Shown piece by piece: positions 11,814 to 22,704 of a DNA stretch of 64,000 nt. The position numbers and the translations under genes are program-made. Each line of letters opens with the position of its first letter. Position 1 is the first letter of the stretch. The notes beneath the pieces were generated by a model, which did not search any database, was not told the origin of the DNA, and saw only the letters and a list, made by a program, of their open reading frames with translations. Source of the stretch: Sialis fuliginosa (taxonomy: Eukaryota > Arthropoda > Insecta > Megaloptera > Sialidae); contig OY540820.1 of NCBI GenBank assembly GCA_961205875.1, forward strand, positions 4,464,001-4,528,000, in the 5' to 3' direction.

Positions 11814-12572
11814 TGCTTCCTCGCAATATCGAAGATACGAGAAGCTTTGTGATCGTTTCAGATTGAGACAAAAAAAAATTTTAAATTGATTTATCCGTTT
11901 CACGTCAAAACAAACACTTTTCATTCCGTGTCTGTCTGTCTGTCTGTCCGTCCGTCCGTCCGTCCATCCGTCTGTCTTCTGAATCCTTGTCACACACATA
12001 ACTCATGAATCACTGAACCGATATTATTGAAACTTGGTCGGATGGTTGGGTTTGGTTTGAGGACGGTCCCATTTCAAAATCATCAAAATCGTGTGTAAGG
12101 GGGAGGGGTGACACCCCAAAATATTTATTTTTTCAAGATATCTCAAGAACGACACATGTTACGAGAAAATTTTATAGAATATTTTTTGTAGAGCATTAAA
12201 TTTCCTATAATATGGGTCTACTACGTTTGCTGTAAAATATTCCCTTACAAAGATTTATCTCAATTTATTTTAAAAATTCGTGTTTTGTTTTTCTAAATTG
12301 ATATTTGATTGGATATATTAAATGTCATTTTGACGTTTTAAATGTCATTTTGACATTTCCATTTTAGATTTAGATTGAAATTGTCAAAAAATTAAAAATA
12401 TATGAAAAAATATTAAGGTGCGTTTTAAGAAAAATTTCGAACTATGATTGTTTAGTAAAATTTGTATAAAAATTAAATGGTTAACCAATGCCAGGCAATT
12501 TATCTGAACACTATCGGTTTTAGTGAATTTAGCACGAGGAAGCACTGTGCATTTACTTGGCAGATGTTTTTT
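11814..12572 (-). mobile_element. Family B copy 2, near full length
   Basis: Reverse orientation to copy 1 and only about 140 bp away, so the two form an inverted pair. It carries the tetranucleotide run (TCTG, then TCCG) at 11931-11965, the 20-bp internal repeats containing AAATGTCATTTTGACGTTTT near 12320-12355, and the far end GTGCATTTACTTGGCAGATG. Short frames through the tetranucleotide run are chance products, not genes. Confidence 0.9.
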
Positions 12573-13139
12573 TATATGGTATATTTCAGGCGTTATTATT
12601 AGTGTGTAGTTATAACTTGTTTCTGCAGTTCCAAAAATGAAAACTAGAGTAGTAAAAGCTAATTTGTGTAGTTGAAAAATTGCAAGTAGATAGAAAAATG
12701 TAAAAAAAGATTGCTATAATTTGTAAGAGAGAAATATGCAAAGTGTAGAGTAAAAAATTGTATTCTCTACAACTTTTATACAGGACATTTATCTCGATTA
12801 TCAGTTTGAAGAGCTCAAAAATCCATTTAAACATATTTTTTGATTAAACGCACTTTGTTTTCGGATTCACGACGACTTTTTAGCAATTTATGTAGACACG
12901 TTGGAAGAAATTTTGAAATATATGTAGTTATAAAACAAACATTTTTGAAAATTTTAATGATAGGCACGTCTCGGTATCTTTGTCTTGAAGTTATTCAATA
13001 AAAACTAAATTAAACTTCAAATGGCTGTAATTTTTTTTCCACAAGGTCTATGGATGGGGACTTTTGTGTACAGTACCAAATTATATCGCACTCCGAATTT
13101 GTTCTATTTAAATCCCTTCGTTGCCTGTACTAATATTAT
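12573..13139. other. Anonymous AT-rich DNA
   Basis: No supportable gene. A 74-residue minus-strand frame at 12610..12834 is low-complexity and AT-driven. Confidence 0.45.
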
Positions 13140-13147
13140 ATTGTATG

Positions 13148-13600
13148 CAGAACCGTATTTACCATGGGGCCATAGAGGCCATGGCCTAGGGCGGTAGGCT
13201 GAGAGGGGCGGTAGATTTTTTGAGCTTAATATAGTATAGGTAGACAAAAAATGAGTAACGCGACTAAAATAAAAAGTCTTCAAGTTTTTATTTCCCTATC
13301 TTCCAAACTTTTTTGTTAATCAATAATAAAATTTGAAATTTTAGTCGACGTGACCAAAAAAAAAGGAGTTTTTAATTTATATTGTATTTTTCATTATTTG
13401 TAAAAATTCTCACTTTTCAGTGCATATAGGAATTTTGACTGTAAAAAATAAATAATTGGCGGAAATTTTTTTTTTGCCCAGGGCAGCAATTATTTTTTAC
13501 CCAGGGGCGGCAATTTTTTTTTGCTCAGGGCGGCAATTATTTTTTACCCAGGGCGGCATTTTTTTTGCCCAGGGCGGCACTTAACGTAAATACGCCACTG
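13148..13600. mobile_element. Non-autonomous hAT element with perfect 8-bp target duplication
   Basis: Starts CAGAACCGTATTTACCATGG and ends AACGTAAATACGCCACTG. The duplication ATTGTATG is exact at 13140-13147 and 13601-13608. The right part holds several near-repeats of CCCAGGGCGGCA. A sister copy is at 30521..30912. Confidence 0.95.
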
Positions 13601-13608
13601 ATTGTATG

Positions 13609-14221
13609 CGTACCTGTATATAATAATATTTTTTGTTTATTATAATTCTATGTACAACAACAAATATGCTTATCAACCATATGGTGTTTCACAAGTATGA
13701 GAATTAATTAATAACCATATAAAATATAATCAAGTATTATCGGGCGTATATTTTTTGTAACATGGTATTGTTTTACTAGACGAGAGGTGATAGCTGATAT
13801 TAATGGGTATAGCAGAAAAAGTTGACCATGAGTCGAAAATATTGACGTTGCATAAAAATCAATCAAGTAGAATTTAATAAATCATATAAAAAGCCAAATT
13901 ATAACATTTTACGGGTTTTTATTGAACTTAAATATAGAAGAGATATTTTTACATAAAAACCAGTCCTTGTAATAATTATAAATTCAACAAATAAATCATT
14001 TAGAGTCATTAGATTAAATTGGGAGTAATTTTATGAAATTCTTTTACTAAATACGGTTTTCAGGTATTTCGCAGAAAAATATATTCTTACAATTATTACT
14101 TTAAGGGGGGGAGGTAAGGTTTTAAAAAAATTTTTTGCATTTTTTTTTAAATTTCTTTTTCTGAATGTATAACATATCGAGAGTATTGTGTCAAAATTTC
14201 AAGTAAATCGGAATAAAACTA
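13609..14221. other. Anonymous AT-rich DNA
   Basis: Nothing supportable. A poly-G run at 14105 and the phrase ending AAGTAAATCGG just before the next ORF look transposon-derived. Confidence 0.4.
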
Positions 14222-14392
14222 ATGAAGATACAGCGTTTCAAGCGACCGACCCATGCTCGATTTTTATACGAACAAGCTGCACGTACAAGTAAAGAGGGTA
14301 GAATCCAACGTAGGCAAGAGCAAAAAGATGCATTGGACATCCTGAATGACAGTGTTTCACTGAATGGAGCTGGCATTGATGATTCTGTGTAA
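14222..14392 (+). CDS. Unidentified 56-residue ORF, probable terminal exon or mobile-element remnant
   Basis: The ATG at 14222 opens a frame starting MKIQRFKRPTHARFLYEQAA. It is rich in charged residues in the middle (SKEGRIQRRQEQKD) and ends NGAGIDDSV before TAA at 14390. Composition and codon use stand out sharply from the AT-rich flanks, so the frame looks genuinely protein-derived although it is short. The upstream in-frame stop is at 14204, leaving no room for a longer unspliced protein. GTGTAAGT at the end also makes a strong splice donor (GTAAGT at 14389), so the segment could be an internal exon instead. The charged helix followed by GAG.DDS faintly recalls C-terminal tails of transposon-associated proteins in insects; this is only an impression. 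No domain is recognised. Confidence 0.35.
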   Translation: MKIQRFKRPTHARFLYEQAARTSKEGRIQRRQEQKDALDILNDSVSLNGAGIDDSV

Positions 14393-14949
14393 GTATAAGT
14401 ATAAAAAAATTATACCCTTTTATTGATGCTTAATTTTGGATGTTCGAGTATAAAAAACTTTAAATCGATTTTCTCGCAAACGTAATTTTTGAAGTTCGTG
14501 AACATTATAACTCAAAATCTACTTGACCAATCCATTTGAAATTTTAAACACTATTTCTACACATAAATCAACAGATAATCAGAGAGAGTTGTTTTTTTAA
14601 CCATTTTTTCCATTTTATAATAACAAATTCACCGAAATTTTTTAGCGAAAATCACGTTTTTCACTATCAAATGCTGCCAAAAATAAGAAAATCGAAAAAA
14701 AAAACTCTCTCTGACTACCTAGGGAAACATATCACCTTTTAAGCACATTTCGATTTTTTTGTTTCAGATGATCCGGTAACGAGTTATGGAGTTCACCGCT
14801 TTTTTTCGAGGCGCCTCCAAAGATTCGCTGTCATGGACTTATTTTTTGATATATTTTTAATTGAATATTATATAATAATTATTATTATAATAAATTATAT
14901 AATATATAATATTATATAATTATATAATATATAATATATAATATTATAT
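14393..14949. other. Anonymous DNA ending in an AT-only microsatellite
   Basis: From about 14868 to 14949 the sequence is almost only TATA/ATTATA units. The phrase GAGGCGCCTCC at 14808-14818 is a short perfect palindrome. No gene. Confidence 0.55.
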
Positions 14950-15122
14950 AATTACGGTCTATTTTATTAAAAATTAATAAATATGATAACTTTAAGAGAT
15001 TTCATTGTCGTTACTTCGGATTTCCAAAAAAAACCGAACATAGAATCAATTCAATTAGTATCTTCTATGAAATCTCTTAAAGTTATTTTATTTATTAATT
15101 TTTAATAAAATAGACCGTAATT
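14950..15122. mobile_element. Short palindromic MITE (173 bp)
   Basis: AATTACGGTCTATTTTATTA at the left pairs exactly with its complement at the right end (AATAGACCGTAATT), and the arms continue through ACTTTAAGAGATTTCA. The spacer is about 60 bp. It abuts the AT microsatellite, so target duplications cannot be told apart from it. Confidence 0.8.
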
Positions 15123-15858
15123 ATGTACTAAGCCGGAATTGTGTACATTTACCTTAATCCGCCCCTATTATGAATGTCCGAAACGTCTCATATTTAACAT
15201 GTATTCTGTTAATTGTATATAACAATTGAAATTGACACGAGACAGTAACAAAAAGTTGTATTGGTACCTGTTTTTCAAGTAAATTACAAAAATGCTGATG
15301 GTTTTATGCAAGGCCAGTTTTACGTACATATGTTATAAAGTTGTTCATCATGTTATTCCCCTCCACCCCCCACTCTTCTTACATATTTAATATATACAAT
15401 TACAGCCGAAATTTTGCTGTTATGACTAAATCTAGAACAGATTTATTTAAAATTATATCTGTCGGCCTCGAGTAGATAGTAAATTCCTTCACTGCAAATT
15501 GAAACCTCGTAAAGACGTTCTTTCGACCTTATCTAATAATACTAGAGGGGAACCCACAGCAAAAAAAATCAGCCAAATCTATGCAGGCATGAATTATGTT
15601 TTTCGATAAGAAAATATCCTTTTTTTAAATCTTTTAATTATAATATTGTACAATGCTTATTGCTACGTGGTATGATTGAGAATAATCTTGCAGAAGAGGA
15701 TAACAGTTTGCATGACTTACTCTGCCATCATTTTCTACAGTTCTTTGAATGTAATATTATATGTTTCGCGCGATAGATGGGGCGATGATAACAATGTAGT
15801 AAATTAATAAGTATTATACACATGAATAAATAATAATACAATAAAATAAAATACAAAA
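15123..15858. other. Anonymous AT-rich DNA
   Basis: No gene or repeat boundary recognised. Confidence 0.45.
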
Positions 15859-16637
15859 CATCTGCCAAGTAAATGCACAGTGCTTTCTCGTGCTAAATTT
15901 ACCAAATGTAGTTAATTATTCAACAATTTAAATAAAAACCGATACTGTCTAGATAAATTGCCTGAAATTGGTTAACAATTTAATTTTTATACATTTTTAC
16001 TAAAAAATATTAGTTCGAAATTTTTCTTAAAACACGCCTGATTATGTTTTCGTATATTTTTAATTTTTTAACAATCTAAATCTAAATTTATGCATACGTC
16101 AAAATGACATTTAAAACGTCAAAATGACATTTAATATGTCCAAGCAAATATCAATTTAGAAAAACAAAACACGAATTTTTAAAATAAATTGAGATAAATC
16201 TTTATAAGGGAATATATTACAACAAATGTTGTAGACCCATATTATAGGAAATTTAATGCTCTACAAAAAATATTCTATAAAATTTTCACGTAACATGTGT
16301 CGTTCTTGAAATATCTTGAAAAAATAAATATTTTGGGATGTCACTCCTCCCCCTTACACACGATTTTGAAATGGAATCGTCCTCAAGCCAGACTCAACCA
16401 CCCGACCAAGTTTCAATAATATCGATTCAGTGGTTCATGAGTTATGCGTGTGACAAGGATTCAGGGGACAGACGGACGGACGGACACACGGACAGACAGA
16501 CAGACACGGAACGAAAAGTGTTTGTCTTGACGTGAAACGGATAAATCAATTTAAAATTTTGAAATTGGAGAACTTTTTTTTTGTCTCAATCTGAAACGAT
16601 CACAAAGCTTCTCGTATCTTCGATATTGCGAGGAAGC
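15859..16637 (+). mobile_element. Family B copy 3, full length
   Basis: Starts ACATCTGCCAAGTAAATGCA and ends TATTGCGAGGAAGCA. Internal order: terminal repeat, 20-bp AAATGACATTTAAAACGTC repeats (two units), CACGATTTTGAAATGG block, GGTTCATGAGTTATGCGTGT, then GGAC/GACA tetranucleotides (about 16467-16505), then GAACGAAAAGTGTTTGTCTT. A 65-residue frame through this region is a chance frame. Confidence 0.92.
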
Positions 16638-16915
16638 AAAATGTAAATAACTTGACTAAAATTAAACAGATTTGAAAAAAATAAAAGACACCTGATTTAG
16701 AATGAAAAAACCTTTCAAATGAGGTATCACTTGTCCTATCATGCTATTTAAAATTTTAAGGGTAGTACTCATAGCGCAGAGAGTTGAAAAGATTCTTACA
16801 AAAATTACAAAAGATGTCCCCCTTGAAAGCAAAAGCGACATGTTCGAGTGTTTATTAAAAATCTTATTTTAACTGACCAAAAGCACGGCCGTTTCGTTTT
16901 CATTGGGCCACCCTG
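16638..16915 (-). mobile_element. Truncated fold-back element, one terminus
   Basis: Ends GGGCCACCCTG before TA, the same terminal type as the elements at 49110 and 57475 (CAGGGTG after TA). The other end is missing; the sequence abuts family B copy 3. Confidence 0.55.
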
Positions 16916-16917
16916 TA

Positions 16918-18251
16918 TAATAGATCAACTATTAATTTAACTTGTGGTTATAAATATTGCCAACATTAAAATAAATTAACATAATCGAATAAATTGAACA
17001 TTTTTTTAGAATGTTTCATGATTATTTCAAGAAACTCAAAAATAAGAAAATATGAGATAATATCCTACTGAGAAGTTGAAAATAATAATAAATATTTAAT
17101 AAATATGAATGAAAGAAATTCCACAGCCCAAGTGCTGTCAAAATTTCTAAAACCTCCCTCGTATTTGTCACGTCATCAATTTATTACAAATATCTACGGC
17201 TTTATAGAAAAAATGTCAAAATATAAAAAATAATTGGAGAGGAAATTTGTCCTTATCACTTTTTTCATACAAAACGTTATTTTCGAGATAATTATTAAAC
17301 TCCCGATAAAGAATTCTTGTGAAGTCGAAACACATGTCAAGTGATATTTTTTTTATTATGATTAAGAAACCAGTTTCTCCGTTTTCTAGTAAAATATAAT
17401 ACAATTTAAGAAAATTTTAATTGATCTTATTTCTACTTTTACAAGATATTGGAAATTGAAAGAATTCATAAAATATTTATTTACTCAGTTCGAATTTAAT
17501 CATTCTAACTGATTGTGAGTTGGTAGTTTTCATCAGAGTTTATTCCGTTTCAATAACTTTGATGGTGGATTACATAAATGAAAAATAATCACGATTATTT
17601 AAAGGATTGTTTTCAAACCATTCTGGTATACTTTAATCCGAAACTTAATCCCAATTTCTAAATGAACAATTCACTAAATATGATTATACAGCTTTTATAA
17701 AACTGTCTGTTACAGTCAAATCTATCAACCGAATTTTCACTCATTTCCCGATGTCTGACTGTCTTGAAATTTTGTAAATTCATGTATTCTCAATCATTTC
17801 CAAAATAAATATTCTGATCATTTTTCAAATAGAAAAAAAATTGTTCTCCGAGTTCAAAATTTTTACTATGCAGATCTTTCCTTTTCAGGTCAAGACAAAC
17901 ACTTACCGTTTCGTGTGTATATATTCATTATTAATTAATTTATTACTCTGAACGTGCCTAAAGAATTATAACTTCAATAAAATGTAAATAAACTATACTG
18001 CGTACCTACTTTTGGGCCACTCGATATAAATATTCATATAAAAATTAATACAATACGAGTGAAGCCGCGGACGGGCTGCTAATTTGTTAATAAGTCTGAA
18101 AGAATTAGTTTTTTCAAAGAAAAATGTATTTTATTCAGAGAAACAACCGTTAGTTATCTTATAATACAATATATAAAATATTTCCTTATCGTTTTCAATA
18201 TCAAAATATGTATTATGGGCTTCAGAAGTCGTCTGCCACCGTAAATGTCAG
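16918..18251. other. Anonymous AT-rich DNA with two relics
   Basis: About 17826-17915 (minus) is a fragment of family B (AAAAATTGTTCTCCGAGTTC to TCAAGACAAACACTT). At 18057-18084 CGAGTGAAGCCGCGGACGGG followed by CTGCTA resembles a decayed Helitron 3' hairpin. No gene. Confidence 0.5.
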
Positions 18252-18781
18252 AATAGGCATGATGCCTAATTTCTAAAAACTATTTTATGATGATCTTACG
18301 TGTCTCCTATTTCCAAAGAAATACTTATTTCTGCAGAGAATAAAGGTTTAATTACAAAAACTAGTTTTGAGTTTGACGCCAAAACGCTCGCAGGTGTCAT
18401 GGAGCATTTTTGACGTCACGGCTATGTAAAGACTCCTTGTCAACAATAATAAATCCTTATTCCATCGCTAACGTTTCTCGGTTTTAGTTTTGGTAACACA
18501 AAACTGAGCAAATTGATAATTTAAAACCACAAAATAATTTATAAACAGTGCAGATATTAATAAAACAAAAATGATGTTTAACTAGCCGTGACGTCATCCA
18601 CCCTGACTGGTGTTTTATCAAACATGGCGGATTGCTGTATTTTGTGTTTTTATTTTTACAAAAATCTTATTAATCTCGCTTTTAAAATTAAAATAAATAC
18701 ATTTTTTAGAATCTTTTTAACCTATTTCATTATTTAAAATCATAATTTCAGTGATACTTTGTTACTGGCATCATGCCTATT
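18252..18781. mobile_element. Palindromic element with AATAGGCATGATGCC termini
   Basis: AATAGGCATGATGCC at 18252 pairs with GGCATCATGCCTATT ending 18781. Inner segments also pair, for example TGACGTCACGGCTA (about 18410) with TAGCCGTGACGTCA (about 18583). Target duplication not resolved. Confidence 0.7.
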
Positions 18782-19536
18782 GCTTACAACAGATTCCAAA
18801 ATATTAAGACAAACATCATCGGTTATCTTTTTCTAGAACGGAGCTTATATAGTTACATCATTTTAAATAAAAACACAAAATATACGTCCATTTCATTAAT
18901 TCATTTTATATCAAGTTAACATCTTTAAATACTAAATTTCGGAATATCAAATATACATTGCCACAAAATTTATTTATACAAGTTTCAATAGATTACATAA
19001 TAATTTAGTCGCCAAATATATATGAGTACTATAAACGAAGAGTATTTCTTTATCTAGCAAATGAGTTTCAAAATATCTGTCTTTGTTTGGTACATGGAGA
19101 AATGATTTAAATATTATAATAATCAAATGAGAGAAGCCTACTAGCAATAAGTTTGTGATAAGCAAATTTGAATGAAAACTGGTCGACCACTTCTGCATGC
19201 GACTCTACCTATGTATTTATAACCACAATGACGTATATTATATAGTTAACTACGTTTTACAAAATTTGTAATAATATGGAATAAACGAATATTATAGATA
19301 GCTTGTTTTTGTCTTATGAAAAATTCATAAATACACCTATTTTATTATTCAAAGATTTAATATTCGATGACGCAAGTATTTGTTTTACCTGTATCAGAGA
19401 TATTACATACTGCCATAGATCCATATTAGACAAATGTCTACAAGGTTTTCCTTTTTCTAATATTATTTAGGGTTACACCGGAATTTGGCTAGATCTTCTA
19501 TTTATTCATCTTTGCTATGCGGTTTATATTAAAATA
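18782..19536. other. Anonymous AT-rich DNA
   Basis: No supportable gene; the 74-residue minus frame at 18974..19198 is AT-driven. Confidence 0.45.
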
Positions 19537-19544
19537 GATATAAG

Positions 19545-19920
19545 TAGAGGTGTACCGGGATTCTGGCCGGAACTCACGATGTAGATTTAAAGTGAATATT
19601 TTAACGTCACTACTATGTATTATATATATATTTTTATATTTTATTATTTTTGATACTATAAATGTAATTACATTAGATCGAAAAGAACGTATGCTATACA
19701 AATAATTTAACGAAATTATAACTATACAAATAGTTTGACGAAGCTGTAAAAATTGCAGAATATGTAAAAAAACACAATTTTTATAATTTAACGTATTTTC
19801 TTAAAGAAATACCGTATAGAATAATGTTATACCTATTAATTTAAGATAATAATCTATGTATTTATATTAAAATATAATAGTAGTGACGTGAACTCCGACC
19901 GGAATTCCGGTACACCTCTA
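19545..19920. mobile_element. Non-autonomous element, TAGAGGTGTACCGG termini, 8-bp target duplication
   Basis: Left end TAGAGGTGTACCGGGATTCT; right end ATTCCGGTACACCTCTA. Flanks GATATAAG (19537-19544) and GATGTAAG (19921-19928) form an 8-bp duplication with one mismatch, consistent with hAT. A second copy, in opposite orientation and cut by the window end, lies at 63668..64000; internal sequence matches throughout (GATCGAAAAGAACGTATGCT region). Confidence 0.85.
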
Positions 19921-19926
19921 GATGTA

Positions 19927-19976
19927 AGGTAAAGGCACCAGTTACTGGGGTCCTTACAAGACTGGTGCCACTACCT
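19927..19976. mobile_element. Family A miniature: 50-bp element of little more than two terminal repeats
   Basis: AGGTAAAGGCACCAGT directly followed by a few bases and then ACTGGTGCCACTACCT, flanked by TA on both sides (19925-19926, 19977-19978). Full family A copies are about 530-575 bp; here nearly all of the interior is gone but both terminal repeats and the TA duplication survive. It lies against the hAT element that ends at 19920. Confidence 0.85.
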
Positions 19977-19990
19977 TATCGACATTTAAA

Positions 19991-20050
19991 CAGGGCCGTA
20001 ACTACCACCGGGGCAGCCGGTTAGGGGGCTCCCGCGGCAGTGTAAAACTT
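19991..20050 (+). mobile_element. Left end of a hAT element of the 4891 family
   Basis: CAGGGCCGTAACTACCACCG is identical to the left terminus at 4891. No right terminus follows, so it is truncated. Confidence 0.8.
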
Positions 20051-21324
20051 TTAGTTTTATTTGGACCTTGAAAATGTTAAACACATTATTCATGAAAATA
20101 AAGTTAATAAGAAAAATTACATAAAAAAACTTGAGATTGTCGACTAAAAAAAAAGGTCTTCAATTTTTCATTTTTTGGGGTTTATAGTATTTTTTTTTTT
20201 AGGTATATTGATGACAGTATTTAAAAGAGCATTGTAGCACAAAACGATATTGTAATTTCTCTTGTACCAAATGGAATTTCAATTATGTAGATTGCTTTGA
20301 AATCAATCAAATGTAAATTGACAATTTTGTGAAAATCACCTCATTTGTACCCATTCACATAATATGGTTGGAATCGTTTGTAATCTATCCGTTTAGATTT
20401 CAACCTTTTTTCAACCCTTTTAATTATTATTTTTTTGTTTACATACTCAATTAATTCACTAAACATACAGTTAAATATGTGGAAATACCAAATTGTGAAA
20501 AGTTTAAAGTATTTTCATAATATTATTAAATCACAAATAAACAAAATGCGCGTTTTATAGCCATCATAATAAAAATAATTTGTAGTCATATAAAATTAAC
20601 ATTGAAATAATATTTTTTACTGTCTACAAAGTCGCAAGAACATTTGTCCTTGTGTGTTCAAAATAAAAAGTAACAAATTTTTTTTCCTAATCTATTCACA
20701 GAAAAGTTTGGAGAGAGCAATAACATGGTATTATATTTTTACTAGAAACTCAATCCCTTTGACTGATATCTAGACTTTTGAGACATACTGTATAGAGAAA
20801 AACAATCAACACAACGATATGTATATTATATGTATAATATTGTATACTTAACTATATTTTATATTTTCTACGCGCAGTTATAAAATGGCGCTATGAAAAA
20901 AAAAACATATATAAGTATATGAATTTTTTTACAGATAAAAATTATTTCTTTGTGGTAAAAATATTATTTCCAATATTTAATTTAAATTCTAATTTAAATT
21001 GACACGTGTTTTTACGATTGTTTTGGGTTAAAACAACTTTCAAAATGTTAAAATTGATTGACCTGCGTTTTTTGTAACATAATTTTGGTATAATTTTTAT
21101 TTTTTGTCTATCTGCCATTTTATATGCAATATTATCCATTTTTATAGTGTTTAGAATTTTCTTTTGTCTGTTTATTTGTTCCGTCTTCACACGAAATTTA
21201 CTGAACCGATTTTTATGAAACTTTACTATTATAATATCTAAGACATTAAAATTATTTCATACAAATTTAACTAAATATTGAGTTTCTAGTTGAGAATATT
21301 TTATGTTATTAATGAAACTATTAT
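20051..21324. other. Anonymous AT-rich DNA with a transposon-tail relic
   Basis: At about 21165-21235 TTTGTCTGTTTATTTGTTCC then ACTGAACCGATTTTTATGAA is the tail phrase shared by many insect Helitron-like repeats. An 82-residue minus frame at 20942..21190 runs through this tail and is not a gene. Confidence 0.45.
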
Positions 21325-21480
21325 ATCCGGTATTACAGCCTAACTAGCAAAAATTTACTAGCTTACAAGCACTTTCAAACGGAATATCAAACTTTTGACA
21401 AATAATTGCATGCACAGTTAATTTTTACCTTTTTTACTTAAGGTTAGTAAATACACTTTAGTAAATATACTTTACATACC
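21325..21480 (+). repeat. Diverged copy of the 63.3-63.6 kb tandem unit
   Basis: ATATCCGGTATT, then AATTTACTAGCTTACAAGCA and AAACGG..TATCAAACTT occur in the same order at 63356 and 63508. Confidence 0.65.
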
Positions 21481-21546
21481 TTGGTTTATACTTTATACTT
21501 ATTATATATGAAACTATCTGTCAAAAACTTCAAGAGAAGTGTCATA

Positions 21547-22633
21547 CAGTGTATTCCAAATCGATTAAGCCATAGGAAATTTAACATAGGGACAATTAGA
21601 AATGTTGTAGTAACCTTTAGTCAAATTTAACGATATATCATTGGTGCATTTTGAAATGCCGCCACAAAATTTTATAAAATTGCCATTAGTATTTTGTTTT
21701 CATTTTTATATCTGTCAAAAATTACTAATATTTATTGTAATCGTGTTGTAATCACAGAATAATTAAAACATTATTCATTCTGATATTATAATTAACTAGT
21801 ACACGATTAAAGAAAAATTGCAAATCGATACATTTAGGTGTTATTTCTAAGTAAGAGATTTATTTAGCGTCGAATTTGAGAACTGACCAATACCATTGAG
21901 TAACAATACTTCATATTTCAAGCATATGTAATAAAATAAATAATAATAACTAAAATTAAATTAAGTAACGAAAATAAATTAATATGTTTTAGAGGGCATA
22001 ATATGTATCGCAATTTTGAAGAAAGGAGCTGTTTAAAATCCAAACTTAACGTCAGAAGAATCATTGACTATAACCGATTCATAAACACAATATATTCAAT
22101 AATTTAGAAGAACTGAAAGAACATTTGTTATACTTTATTTATTCTTAATGTGTTTTTAAAATTAAATATAGTTCTTTTTATGTATCCACTGTTTACTGAT
22201 TTCGTTCCAGTAAAATTTTGTAAGTTTAAATTAGAAATTTACATACTATTACAATCATTTAATTTGTGTGTAAAAAATAAATACATAAATATAAACTGGA
22301 GTATCATAGAAAGTAAAGAATAAAACACAACATAAAATTAAATAAAACATCCAAGATAAAATTACAATAGTATAATTAATTAATAGTTTAATTCGTTACT
22401 TGCACCAATATGTTACAAATTCTGCGATTAAAATGTTTTAATTATGATTATTTTCATGAGTTTGACAGATATAAAATTGAAAACAAAATACTGATGACAA
22501 TTTTATTAAATTTTGTGGCGGCATTTCAAAATGCACCAATGACACATCGTTAAATTCGATCAAAGGCTACTACAACATTTCTAATTACTCCCATGTTAAA
22601 TTTCCTATGGCTTAATCAACTTGGAATACACTG
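21547..22633. mobile_element. Tc1/mariner-type non-autonomous element with long terminal repeats, in the receptor intron
   Basis: Starts CAGTGTATTCCAAATCGATT after TA and ends AACTTGGAATACACTG before TA. The inverted repeats run for about 180 bp (21547 to about 21722, about 22455 to 22633) and are close to 90% alike by eye. TA duplication plus CAGTG termini point to Tc1/mariner. The 1,087-bp element has no transposase frame. It ends 71 bp downstream of the receptor exon's splice donor, within the presumed intron. Confidence 0.9.
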
Positions 22634-22698
22634 TATAAGTTTTATACCACGTTTGAATGTGTTTTAAACAAAATCTTTAAAAAATAAATAAAAAATAA

Positions 22699-22704
22699 AC
22701 TTAC
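22699..22704 (-). other. Splice donor of the receptor exon
   Basis: GTAAGT on the minus strand, following ATGTTGG. It falls at the expected boundary before TM6; the next codon is completed by the next exon (G plus TN, giving the family's valine). Confidence 0.9.

Noticed and set aside
16338-16535. 65-residue frame (and 68-residue twin at 50566..50772) as a conserved small gene
   Set aside because: Both are the same stretch of family B through the CAGA/CGGA run; other copies break the frame, so conservation is that of the repeat.
22664-22704. Receptor C terminus ending in GKFIFYLFFKDFV
   Set aside because: These codons lie beyond a canonical GTAAGT donor in AT-rich DNA, and a receptor with only five TM segments would be incomplete.
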